Origin: Pyrodictiaceae archaeon
GTDB lineage: Archaea; Thermoproteota; Thermoprotei_A; Sulfolobales; WANQ01
NCBI GenBank assembly: GCA_015521735.1
Contig: WANQ01000017.1
Coordinates: 1-53,461, forward strand
DNA: 53,461 bases
Reading direction: 5' to 3'
A model generated the notes under the pieces. That model was not told where the DNA came from, did not search any database, and worked only from the letters and a program-made list of their open reading frames with translations. Below, in pieces: positions 41,265 through 50,284 of the stretch; positions within the stretch are counted from its first letter, which is position 1; every line of letters begins with the position of its first letter. The position numbers and the translations under genes are program-made.

Positions 41265-44200
41265 TTACCCTCTCCAACAATCAATAGTATTGCTTAACGT
41301 GTATGGCGATGTTGAAGGTACTGTTATCGCTCTATTAGCTATGTCCACACATGCTCCTGTTGCTGGATCTACTGTTCCCTCAACACTACTCCAGTTTCCT
41401 CTAGTATACTTGTACTCGATGTACAAGCCTGCTGGGAAGTATATGTTTCTCTCCCATACATTGATACTGTCTCTTAAGACATTAGCATCATACGGCATTG
41501 ACGTAATAGCAGAACTTCCTACATCTCCTACAACGAATACTATGATGTGTAGTGTTTTACCTAGCATTGACGTGAAGTTCTGACCAGTAATAGCTGTCCA
41601 GTTAAGCGCTATCTCAATTGTTTGCAGACCTCTATCACCAGGCATTAGTGGATTCCAAGCAGCTTTAGTATCTGGAAGTATTGGATTACCGTCACGGTAG
41701 TTCTCAAAGTCATAGTAGTTCCATGCACTCCCATTCCATATAGCTATGTCCGCTGCCGTAATATTACCTGTACTCCCATTCCACCAGAAGTATACCATAA
41801 TCTCTGGGAATATAGTTGCATTAGAGAATCCTATAGCTCTGCTCCATGCATCACTTGTTCCATTATACCCTGAACCAGGTGTGGAGTCGTAGTCTATTGC
41901 TATACCATACGCTACATTCCAGCTTTCATCATTACTAGTATTAAATGCTATCAATAAGTGTGTGTCATTCCATGTAACCCATAATGTGTCTAGACTTGCT
42001 CCTCTAGGTTGGCTAACGTTTTCCGGCATACTGTAGACTATCCAGTAATCAACCCATTCATTAAGATAACCGTTAACATGTATAACCCATTGAGTTTCAC
42101 TAATATTTACTGACATTATTGGTGTGAACAATATTATGGCTAGCACTAATGCCGCCTTTCTATTCCTATATGATGCAATAGCTAATACGATAATCATTGC
42201 TACCAGTAGTATTATAGCAGTAATCCTCGGCTCAGGTATTGGCTGTGGAACTGTTGAAACATACACCTCTACAGCAGTTGAGAACAAGTCTATGTCGCTC
42301 CACTCACTCTTAGGATAGAGTGCTAGTGCATTAGGACTCCAGGAACCTATACTCGGAGCAAAGTAAACCGTTGTCCCAGTAGGTGTAGTTGATGGAGCTG
42401 TAACATTGAATTGAATTCTTATGGGGTCTGTTATATTAAACCTAATGTTTGCTCCATTAAGGTTAACCCATAGATCATTTCCTGCAACTACGTGTACTAC
42501 AGCTTCATAAAGACCAGTCCTAGGGAATCTAATAGGTATGACGTAATAGTGATACCCTTGGCTATCACTACCAATATACTCTCCCACATAATCATTAACG
42601 GGCCACCAAGCAGCACCCCACGCGGAGACCCCACCCCAACGTAGAATAGCATAGATATTTGACCCATTAGCACCTGGAGCATAAACCCTCACTATAACTT
42701 TCACTATATCTCTACTTGAAGCATTTACTACCTGTATAGTTGATGCATTATATGAGCCCTCAAAGAACCCGCCATCCCATGAAATATTTATCTCAGTTAT
42801 ATTAGCACTAGTAACACTCTCATTAGTTAATGGTAGTACCTCTATTCTATAGTTGCCTATAAGTGACCATGTAGTAGAATACGCGTCAGACCATGCACCA
42901 TTCTGATCATATCCAGTATTAGCTATAACAGCTACTTCATATTTACCTGGTGCCAAGTTTTTGAAAGTATAGTTGTATACGTCATTGTTACCGCTATCAC
43001 CTAGATAGGTCATTAAATCCCATCGAGTATCATACCATGTACCTCCCCAATCTTCTACAGGACTCCATAAAATAATCATTCTAATACCCTCAAGTTGTCC
43101 TGGATCCGCCGTAGTATTAGTTGAGGTATTACCATATACTTCTATAGTAAAGTTGATATCCTGTCCTTCCCAAATCCAAATAGCTTCTTCTTGTCTTCCA
43201 ACCCATTGTACTTGTGTTCCAGAACGATAATGTATTGGAACATCGATAGGCCAAGGTAAATCAGGCGTTAAGTTAAGTTGATCATATATGAACTTTATAT
43301 ATAGCCTAAACAAGTAGTCAAAGTTCTCCTCACCAGGTACTTCTTGATCTCTACCATACCACCAGAACCAATCACTACCTTCAGCAGCATACATGTACCA
43401 CCAAGCCTTCGTAAGAGTTCTATTAGGATCATATGCTTCAAGATCTTGTCGAGTTTTGAGCAGGATTTGCCATGCAACATTCTCCTCCCACTCGCCAATC
43501 CATCTCATAAGATCTCCTATACCATCACCATCATCATCTATCCACGATCCTGTTGGAAGATACCATATCTCGTTCTGGAATCCCTGTCCTGTTTGAACTA
43601 ATTGAATATATTGTGATAAACTTATTGCCTCCAAGCTAGTATTATCAGCTATTAATTTATAGGTCCAGTAAAGGAACCTCCATCCATCATCCCAGTACCA
43701 CTCCCATGGATTTTCACCGTCAAGAGCTATTACTACAAGATGCCCTCCACCAAACTGCAAGTACAAGTTGTATAGTTTGTTTACCAGATCTTGTGCAGCA
43801 CCCTTGTAAAGTTCCCAATCGCTTAAATTGTTTGCAGGATTAGTAGAATTATACCCGTATTGATCTAGCCAGTCATCGTAGTTAAAGCTTATTAGATTAG
43901 ATAATCCTATGTCCCTAAAGAATATGTAGAATCTTACTATACTGCCATTACTTAGCCTTACATCCTGGTACCATGCACTGTAGAGCTCTGACCCAGTGGG
44001 ATCTCTACCAAGGAATTGTTTCAATAAGCTTTGATCGGTTACTAAGTGGTTAATACCCTTTTCTGCTACTATAGGTAACAACTCATTACATACAGCTTCT
44101 TCTGCAGGCCATATACCTGTTGGTGATTGATTAAATATGTATTTGTATAAATTTATTGATATCTTCATTTGCTCTCCAACATCTTCTGGATACGAGAAGT

Positions 44201-45056
44201 AAGGGTATGGTATTATCGCTCTAAGGGTTCTACGTAAGGCGTTACTAGTATTTATTAGTAGAGGTGCTATCGGATGGAATCCTGGAGTAGTTATAAACTG
44301 AGCCCATCCGTTTTGGTTTGCTTGTCTCCATATAGTTATTGTTTGGTTTAAGTAATAGTATATTTTGTTGAGTACTATCTGCTTCTCTGTTTCATTAAAC
44401 AATGCATAATCAGCATACTGGCTATCTCTAGCTTTAACCCATATAGGATAAAGGTCTGGGTCATTGTATAGTATACCCTTATTAAACCATACGAGATTGA
44501 AGAATACTTGTAAGTCCAAGTAGTCGTAGTCTGTGAAGTTTAATGCTATAGCAGTCCAGTTATCATTGGTTGCACTTCTAAGGTTTTCTCTCTTATCTAG
44601 TAGATACTTATATCTAGGCCATTGAGGTATTTGTCTATCCCAGTTAGCACTAAAGAAGTTTTGTACTATGAATATCTTGTCGTCTAATGTTAGATTAGTA
44701 ACTGGTTTCTTACTAAGATCCCACCACTTATCAGTTGTATTATTTGAAACATAGTCTATTAATTGTTTCATTAGCGAGCCTACAACATTGAATGTTACAG
44801 ATACGTTACCTTGGAAGTCAGCTACGAGTTTAACCATGTGGTAGTAACTCTTTAGTGCATGGAGTCTTACCCACGGTAATAAGCTTTCACTTTCATTGTA
44901 TGGATTCTTATACCAGGGTTGATGGAAATGCCATACGAAGGCAACGTATAATGGTTGTTGTGCTTTAGTAATAAGTACTGTATTTGACGTGATATTGAAG
45001 AAGGTTAATAGTAGTAACACTATTATTAAGGTTCCTAAAGGTCTCAGTAAGTGCAC
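41265..45056 (-). CDS. Very large extracellular GH57 amylolytic enzyme (amylopullulanase-like) with internal membrane segments and C-terminal starch-binding-type region
   Basis: A signal peptide (LLRPLGTLIIVLLLLTFFNI) is followed by the GH57 catalytic barrel. Numbered from the longer start, the motifs are HFHQP (50-54), PWVRLHALKSYYHM, the catalytic Glu region GIWPAEEAV (321-329) and the Asp region ALDGENPWEWYWDD (451-464). Beta-rich accessory domains then run to about residue 940. At about 952-988 two hydrophobic stretches are separated by the basic YRNRK. After them come a glucodextranase-C/DOMON-like domain (NGYLNEWVDYW... and NVAYGIAIDYDS) and a final part with AGLYIEYKYTRGNWSSVEG and NRAITV, the second half of a CBM20/48-like fold. 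I start at GTG 45056, as TATA at about 45083-45094 lies too close to ATG 45077. See finding on its chimeric layout. Confidence 0.85.
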   Translation of the reverse strand: MHLLRPLGTLIIVLLLLTFFNITSNTVLITKAQQPLYVAFVWHFHQPWYKNPYNESESLLPWVRLHALKSYYHMVKLVADFQGNVSVTFNVVGSLMKQLIDYVSNNTTDKWWDLSKKPVTNLTLDDKIFIVQNFFSANWDRQIPQWPRYKYLLDKRENLRSATNDNWTAIALNFTDYDYLDLQVFFNLVWFNKGILYNDPDLYPIWVKARDSQYADYALFNETEKQIVLNKIYYYLNQTITIWRQANQNGWAQFITTPGFHPIAPLLINTSNALRRTLRAIIPYPYFSYPEDVGEQMKISINLYKYIFNQSPTGIWPAEEAVCNELLPIVAEKGINHLVTDQSLLKQFLGRDPTGSELYSAWYQDVRLSNGSIVRFYIFFRDIGLSNLISFNYDDWLDQYGYNSTNPANNLSDWELYKGAAQDLVNKLYNLYLQFGGGHLVVIALDGENPWEWYWDDGWRFLYWTYKLIADNTSLEAISLSQYIQLVQTGQGFQNEIWYLPTGSWIDDDGDGIGDLMRWIGEWEENVAWQILLKTRQDLEAYDPNRTLTKAWWYMYAAEGSDWFWWYGRDQEVPGEENFDYLFRLYIKFIYDQLNLTPDLPWPIDVPIHYRSGTQVQWVGRQEEAIWIWEGQDINFTIEVYGNTSTNTTADPGQLEGIRMIILWSPVEDWGGTWYDTRWDLMTYLGDSGNNDVYNYTFKNLAPGKYEVAVIANTGYDQNGAWSDAYSTTWSLIGNYRIEVLPLTNESVTSANITEINISWDGGFFEGSYNASTIQVVNASSRDIVKVIVRVYAPGANGSNIYAILRWGGVSAWGAAWWPVNDYVGEYIGSDSQGYHYYVIPIRFPRTGLYEAVVHVVAGNDLWVNLNGANIRFNITDPIRIQFNVTAPSTTPTGTTVYFAPSIGSWSPNALALYPKSEWSDIDLFSTAVEVYVSTVPQPIPEPRITAIILLVAMIIVLAIASYRNRKAALVLAIILFTPIMSVNISETQWVIHVNGYLNEWVDYWIVYSMPENVSQPRGASLDTLWVTWNDTHLLIAFNTSNDESWNVAYGIAIDYDSTPGSGYNGTSDAWSRAIGFSNATIFPEIMVYFWWNGSTGNITAADIAIWNGSAWNYYDFENYRDGNPILPDTKAAWNPLMPGDRGLQTIEIALNWTAITGQNFTSMLGKTLHIIVFVVGDVGSSAITSMPYDANVLRDSINVWERNIYFPAGLYIEYKYTRGNWSSVEGTVDPATGACVDIANRAITVPSTSPYTLSNTIDCWRG

Positions 45057-45161
45057 TCTCCCTACCCTAAATATCATCGTAATATATATTTAAGAACTCT
45101 TGGAGGAAAAGCTGAGTGGTATTACTAGAACACCATCTACTCAAGAGATAAACGTAAACAC

Positions 45162-45226
45162 CTAAGCCAAGTAAAGAATACTTGTTGAGAGCTAACTTTT
45201 TAAGCATAGTTCCTTGGCTTAGCTCT
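45162..45226. promoter_or_regulatory. Two nested inverted repeats flanking the PGI/PMI promoter
   Basis: A 10-bp repeat CTAAGCCAAG (45162-45171) and CTTGGCTTAG (45213-45222), and an 8-bp repeat AGAGCTAA (45188-45195) and TTAGCTCT (45219-45226), share four bases at their right arms. A TATA-like CTTTTTAAGC lies between the arms at about 45196-45205, which would place transcription near 45226, just before TTG 45251. They could be operator dyads, or alternative RNA stems if transcription starts earlier. Confidence 0.45.
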
Positions 45227-45250
45227 AGAGCAGATGAGGGTTAAAAGGTC

Positions 45251-46249
45251 TTGGAAGAACTATACCTTCAATGGCCCGATAGGACACGGCTCCAAATAAA
45301 TTCTTGGGATAAAGTTAGAGTAGAAGTTAAGCCTAGAAGCATAGTCTTCTGTGGTATGGGTGGTAGCGGAGTTATAGGAGACTACGTGTACATGCTCTCA
45401 TATACTGTTAAAGACTATCCACCAGTAATAGTAGTTAAAGACTACCTACTACCTGAGTTCATTAACTCAAATGACCTAGTATTCATAGTAAGCTATTCGG
45501 GAAACACTCTTGAAACACTCTCATGCTTCTATAAGGCCCTAGCCAAGACACGTAACATCGTGGTCATAGCATCTAATGGTAGGTTAATAGAGGAGGCAGA
45601 AGATAAGGGGATACCTTATAAAACAATACCATTAAACCTTATGCCACGTACAGCTTTACCCGACATGCTCTATGCTGTTCTAGGAGTACTAGATTCCTCT
45701 GGGCTAAGTCTTGTAAGCTTAGAGGATGCTGTTAAAGCCCTAGAGTTTCTAGCCTCAAATACCAAGCAAGCAGTAGAAGAAGCTAAGATAGTAGCAGAAC
45801 ACCTCTATGATAGAATACCAGTAGTAGTCACTACATCAAGATTCTATGGACTAGGTTTTAGAGCTAAGAACGAGTTCAATGAGAACTCAAAGGTTCCCGT
45901 AAAAGTAGAAATATTACCTGAATGGGGGCATAACGATATAGTTGGATGGGAATATAATGGTAGGTATCCTTGGAGCATACTAACAATACATGGAGTAAAC
46001 GATAGTGTATCTGAACTATTAATGGAGTTCACTGAGAACTACTATAAACAAATAGGCTTGCCAGTAAAACCACTGATACTATCCGGTAACAATATGCTTG
46101 AAAAACTACTATATGGTAGCCTAGTTGTAGGACTAGCATCAGTATACCTAGCTAGAATGTATAAGCGTAACCCAGCTGAAACTAAGAGTATAGTCCAATA
46201 CAAAAACATGCTACACAAAATAAGCCATGAACTAATAAAACCTAGATAA
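45251..46249 (+). CDS. Bifunctional phosphoglucose/phosphomannose isomerase
   Basis: This is the crenarchaeal PGI/PMI: it isomerises glucose 6-phosphate and mannose 6-phosphate to fructose 6-phosphate. The sugar-isomerase motifs are CGMGGSGVIGDYVYM and VSYSGNTLETLSCFYKAL. The catalytic Glu and His are in VEILPEWGHNDIVGWEY, and IVQYKNMLHK closes the chain. The length of 332 is slightly above the usual 300-325. The start is TTG 45251 after GGTTAAAAGGTC. It connects the sugars released by the GH57 enzyme to glycolysis. Confidence 0.9.
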   Translation: MEELYLQWPDRTRLQINSWDKVRVEVKPRSIVFCGMGGSGVIGDYVYMLSYTVKDYPPVIVVKDYLLPEFINSNDLVFIVSYSGNTLETLSCFYKALAKTRNIVVIASNGRLIEEAEDKGIPYKTIPLNLMPRTALPDMLYAVLGVLDSSGLSLVSLEDAVKALEFLASNTKQAVEEAKIVAEHLYDRIPVVVTTSRFYGLGFRAKNEFNENSKVPVKVEILPEWGHNDIVGWEYNGRYPWSILTIHGVNDSVSELLMEFTENYYKQIGLPVKPLILSGNNMLEKLLYGSLVVGLASVYLARMYKRNPAETKSIVQYKNMLHKISHELIKPR

Positions 46250-46280
46250 CTTTCCTAAGTCTATGAGAGATGTATAAACT

Positions 46281-47246
46281 ATGATGACTAAGCATGAAAA
46301 GAGAACACTAGCTATTAAAGCCCTAGAAGGAGATAAACTAGCCTTATCCAAACTCATAACATTAATTGAGGAGTCAATGGACAACTTCATAGACATAGCA
46401 GACATTGTATGGCATAGAACGCTTAAAGCAAAAGTTATTGGAGTAACCGGTATGCCAGGTGCAGGTAAAAGCACGTTAATCTCAAGATTAACCAGATTAC
46501 TTAGAAAACAGGGTAAGAAAGTAGGTATAGTAGCCATAGACCCCTCAAGCCCCATTAGCGGTGGTAGCCTACTAGGCGATAGAATTAGAATGCAGTACGC
46601 ACTAGATGAAGGAGTATTTATGAGGAGCATGCCAGCTCAAAGAGAAGGAACACTACCGTGGAGAGCTCTCCTAACAGTAGAAATACTAGATGCAATAGGA
46701 TACGACTACGTGATAATTGAAACAGTAGGCGCTGGTCAAAGCGACGTACAAGTAATGAACGCTGCCGACACAGTAATAGTAGTTCTAATGCCTGGAGCAG
46801 GAGATGAAATACAAGCACTAAAAGCAGGGCTCATGGAGATAGGAGACATATACGTAGTAAACAAAGCAGATAAACCAGAAGCAGAAACAACGTACAATCA
46901 AGTAAAATTCGCATTAGAAAACATAACCAAGAGCCAGGGCTGGAAACCAAGAATACTACTAGCATCAGCTATAATGAATAAAGGTGTAAGGGAAGTATTA
47001 GAAGCAGTAGAAGAACACCTAGAATTCCTAGAGAAAACAGGAAGCCTAGTCAGTAGACGTAAGCGTAGGAGAATACTTGAACTAGAACTACTAGTTAAAG
47101 CTAGAGTTGAAGAACTACTACACAAGCTTATAACAACGAATAGTAAAGCCAAAGAAATAGTAGACAACGTTTACCAAGGCCTACTAGACCCTATAAGTGC
47201 TTCCAAGAAACTACTAGGTCTAGTACTAAAGGAGTCTAAGATCTAA
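46281..47246 (+). CDS. meaB: Methylmalonyl-CoA mutase-associated GTPase MeaB
   Basis: This G3E-family GTPase loads and protects the B12 cofactor of methylmalonyl-CoA mutase. Walker A is GVTGMPGAGKSTLISRLTRLL (residues 54-74). The other switches and base-recognition motifs are AIDPSSPISGGSLLGDRIRM, DYVIIETVGAGQSDVQVMNAAD and YVVNKADKPE. It is 321 residues, normal for the family, with a helical C-terminal dimer arm. The mutase genes lie 24 kb away rather than next to it. The gene begins after 31 bases from PGI/PMI, so it may be in that transcript. Confidence 0.95.
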   Translation: MMTKHEKRTLAIKALEGDKLALSKLITLIEESMDNFIDIADIVWHRTLKAKVIGVTGMPGAGKSTLISRLTRLLRKQGKKVGIVAIDPSSPISGGSLLGDRIRMQYALDEGVFMRSMPAQREGTLPWRALLTVEILDAIGYDYVIIETVGAGQSDVQVMNAADTVIVVLMPGAGDEIQALKAGLMEIGDIYVVNKADKPEAETTYNQVKFALENITKSQGWKPRILLASAIMNKGVREVLEAVEEHLEFLEKTGSLVSRRKRRRILELELLVKARVEELLHKLITTNSKAKEIVDNVYQGLLDPISASKKLLGLVLKESKI

Positions 47247-47291
47247 GAATTAATTAAGGATATTAACTGGAAACCTACACGGAGACATCAT

Positions 47292-47906
47292 TTGGCTAAG
47301 ATACTAGCACTTATGGATGAATACGTACGCTCTCTATCATACATAATACTTAGCCCTAAGAAAATCACGAGTCTAGGTAACAGTAAAATCATAGTGTACA
47401 GTCTAATCACGTTAATACTTATAGCGTCTTCAAAGGAGACAGTGATAATAGGCTCAATATTCTACAAGGCCATTAAGTGGACCATAACGTTATTCCCAAG
47501 ATACTCGTTCATATACGCCTACGCAGACTACGTCTCGTTCTGGATAGTATTAATAGCTCTACTAATAGAGATAGGTGTATGTTATGTGTACGCATTAATA
47601 CTACATTACACCGTGAGATTACTTGGAGGAAAATCTAAGGTAATAGTCACCTTAGGTTTAACAGCTTATGCATGGGTAGTAGATTTAGTATTAATAGTAG
47701 TGGGTTTAGCAAGTATAAGTATAGATATACCATTAACTATAACTATAATACTAGCTTCATTACTTATATCACTGATATTGAAGCTAGTATTAATAGCTAG
47801 GTCAATATCAGTAGTATATGGGTTAAAGCCCTCCACAAGTATACTAGCTGTAATACTAGTAGCAATCCTTCTAGCAATAATAGGGTTAACAATAATAATT
47901 GCGTGA
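47292..47906 (+). CDS. Multi-helix membrane protein, possibly Yip1-like
   Basis: The 204-residue protein has about six hydrophobic segments. The short N-terminus (MDEYVRSLSYIILSPKKIT) resembles the start of archaeal Yip1-domain proteins. There is a polar loop LRLLGGKSK-like stretch in the middle. The start is TTG 47292 with GGAG about seven bases upstream. It overlaps the next gene by four bases (GTGA), so it and the next two genes form a unit. The family call is tentative. Confidence 0.5.
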   Translation: MAKILALMDEYVRSLSYIILSPKKITSLGNSKIIVYSLITLILIASSKETVIIGSIFYKAIKWTITLFPRYSFIYAYADYVSFWIVLIALLIEIGVCYVYALILHYTVRLLGGKSKVIVTLGLTAYAWVVDLVLIVVGLASISIDIPLTITIILASLLISLILKLVLIARSISVVYGLKPSTSILAVILVAILLAIIGLTIIIA

Positions 47907-48742
47907 TAACATTGGATAGAGAAATAGCTATAGGAACCATAATAATAGTACTAGCACTAATAGGACTATTGCATCCAATAATAGTGCTGGTAACCTATAA
48001 ACCAATGAAAACGACATTAGATCAAGTAAGCTTAGTTAAAGCAATCTATGAGTCAATGATTAAACCTAGAATAATATTCACGGGAAAACAAGACACCATA
48101 ACCATACCTAACAATACTAGTGTATTAGTACTCAAAGCCAGAAGTAGTATCATAGAATTGAAAGATGCATGCAATGGAAGCATAGTGTTAAAGGACTTGG
48201 CAAACATACCTTCAGAGTATATAGTACATGAAGCAAATAACACGTTAACAATAACAATAATAGGATACTACGCAGAAATAAGCATACCATGTAACCTAGC
48301 AGTACTAAAAATAGATTCAAGAATAGCATACCTAGACCTCAAAATACTAGAACATATACCAAACATACTAGATGTATACCTACTGGGAAGCATAGCAAAA
48401 GCAGACAGTATTATAAATAAGCAAATAATAACGACGATTACGCTAGAAGATAGTCTCCTAGAATACTCAGCAACATACCTAAAATACATTGGTGAAAACA
48501 GTATAGAAGTTAAAGCAACATCATCAATAGCTTACCTAAACGTATCAATACCTAAAAACACAAGGTTACGAATAATCAAAACCAATATTGGGGGAGTAAT
48601 AGAGGTTTTAATCAATGGGTCTAAAGTCTTAGAACCATACCATATCGATGAAGCATACTATGAGTCTAAGACAAGGCTTCACATAGGCGTAACAAGTATA
48701 GGTGGTGGAGTAAGAGTAGATGTTATTAGGAGAAGTCGATAG
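47903..48742 (+). CDS. Membrane-anchored beta-rich protein (DUF4097/toast-rack-like)
   Basis: One N-terminal helix (IAIGTIIIVLALIGLLHPIIVLV) is followed by about 240 residues of repeated short beta strands (for example ITIPNNTSVLVLKARSSIIELKD, NVSIPKNTRLRIIKTNIGGVIEVLING, LHIGVTSIGGGVRVDV). Strand-and-glycine repeats of this kind give beta-helix-like toast-rack folds. It probably lies outside the cell. The start is GTG 47903. The next gene begins 16 bases later. The function is unknown. Confidence 0.5.
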   Translation: MITLDREIAIGTIIIVLALIGLLHPIIVLVTYKPMKTTLDQVSLVKAIYESMIKPRIIFTGKQDTITIPNNTSVLVLKARSSIIELKDACNGSIVLKDLANIPSEYIVHEANNTLTITIIGYYAEISIPCNLAVLKIDSRIAYLDLKILEHIPNILDVYLLGSIAKADSIINKQIITTITLEDSLLEYSATYLKYIGENSIEVKATSSIAYLNVSIPKNTRLRIIKTNIGGVIEVLINGSKVLEPYHIDEAYYESKTRLHIGVTSIGGGVRVDVIRRSR

Positions 48743-48757
48743 CAGGACAGAGTAATA

Positions 48758-50284
48758 ATGGTGTTGTCTAGAATAGTTAATAAAATCCTACAATTACATG
48801 ACAAGGTAGTATCAATAATAGCACCATTCGGTAAAGTAGTTGACTTAGAAGAGATTATAGTAGTGGTTGATAGTAATAAGCCTATTATCAATAGCACTAA
48901 ACTTGAAGTAAACAACAATACTATTAATCTACTAGTAGTGTCAAAGAACATATTAGTCGCAGACGTATATTATGATGTCCTAGGAGGTATAATAGCATCT
49001 AAGCTAACAAGCCTACATAAAATACTCTATGATAAAGGCTTATGGGCTAATAAGCTAATAGAAGAATACAAGGAGAAAATCATTAATAGAGAAATAGCCT
49101 TCCTCTCATCACTAGGCAATATAGTGTCATATGCTAGAATACCAGCTGAGTACTTTCCAGTAAAAAACATATCAGTACATGCAAAGGTGAATACATCTCT
49201 ATTAAACATTATTGCTAAAGCCTATAATATTCTCAAAGATAAATTGTTACTAATGATGCGTAAAGAATACGAGTATTTACTTAAAAACGTTGCCTCAAAA
49301 CATGGTTCCACTATAATATTCAGTGAAGGATATGTAAGGATAGCTGCAGGTAGCGTAAAATCACCTATCGTTAAGACAACTAGAGCATTCAAGGAAACGA
49401 TAATGCCCATTACGAGCCAATTACTGGGCATGATAACTGGTATACAAAAAACAATTAACGGAGAAGTAAGTGGAGTAAGTATACCCAAGCTCTTCAAGTA
49501 TCCGCACTTACTAATACAATTAGACGAAGGCCTACTAGCATTAGGTGATTGGAGAGAAATAATAACAGAGGAACTAGGTAGAATAGAAAAATTAGGTAAG
49601 CATAGTCCCATAGACTCAGCTGAATTATATTCAATGGGTAATGAGAAATTAGTAGTTAAACAATACTTCACCCTAAGCGGTATAAAATGGGTATTAGCAT
49701 CAATAGTAGCATCAATTTTAAAAAGATTCTCAGTACTTCCAGGAGAAAGACAATTAAATGAGTATACAGCAATACTAGAATTAAAGAAGAATAACATTCC
49801 AAGTAGAGATATAGTACTAGTAGATCCAATATCATATGTTACAGTTTTCAAATATGTTGAAGGAGAATCACTACCTCAAGTGGCTCGAGAGCACTTATCA
49901 AAAGCATACAGACTTGTTGGCGAGCTTATTGGGAGTATTCACTCTATAGGAATAGTTGTAGGTGATACTAAGCCTGAAAACTTCATATACAATAACGTAG
50001 CAGGACGAGTATATGTAATTGACTTGGAGCAGTCCAGGAAATCACAACGCATAGAAGAACAGGCATGGGATATAGCAATGTTCATATATTTCCATGCACT
50101 ACCAAATATGGCTAATAAAGCTATGTATTTGGAGAAATTTTTGGAGGGATACACTAGTGTGGCAGGATCAAAAGCTATTAGTGAAGCAGCTAAGATAAAA
50201 TATATGATACCATTCACATCAATAGCTCCAATACAGCAACTAGTTAAATTACATGGACTACTTAAAAAATACTATATTATTTGA
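48758..50284 (+). CDS. Protein with C-terminal kinase-like (RIO/Bud32/Kdo-kinase-type) domain and unknown N-terminal region
   Basis: Residues about 300-500 fit a small protein-kinase-like fold. The ATP lysine is in KLVVKQYF, the Glu in RQLNEYTAIL, and the catalytic loop SIGIVVGDTKPENFIYN (Asp and Asn kept) replaces the usual HRDxxxxN. DLEQSRKSQ is a DFG-like metal motif. The first 290 residues have no recognised domain and include SVHAKVNTSLLNIIAKAYNIL. It is the last gene of a three-gene strand unit after the Yip1-like and DUF4097-like genes. The substrate could be a protein, a sugar or a lipid. The 13-base convergent overlap with the KaiC-like gene is notable. Confidence 0.65.
   Translation: MVLSRIVNKILQLHDKVVSIIAPFGKVVDLEEIIVVVDSNKPIINSTKLEVNNNTINLLVVSKNILVADVYYDVLGGIIASKLTSLHKILYDKGLWANKLIEEYKEKIINREIAFLSSLGNIVSYARIPAEYFPVKNISVHAKVNTSLLNIIAKAYNILKDKLLLMMRKEYEYLLKNVASKHGSTIIFSEGYVRIAAGSVKSPIVKTTRAFKETIMPITSQLLGMITGIQKTINGEVSGVSIPKLFKYPHLLIQLDEGLLALGDWREIITEELGRIEKLGKHSPIDSAELYSMGNEKLVVKQYFTLSGIKWVLASIVASILKRFSVLPGERQLNEYTAILELKKNNIPSRDIVLVDPISYVTVFKYVEGESLPQVAREHLSKAYRLVGELIGSIHSIGIVVGDTKPENFIYNNVAGRVYVIDLEQSRKSQRIEEQAWDIAMFIYFHALPNMANKAMYLEKFLEGYTSVAGSKAISEAAKIKYMIPFTSIAPIQQLVKLHGLLKKYYII

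Noticed and set aside
42124-42318. Small plus-strand membrane-protein reading
   Set aside because: It is the antisense of the GH57 gene's internal hydrophobic segment.
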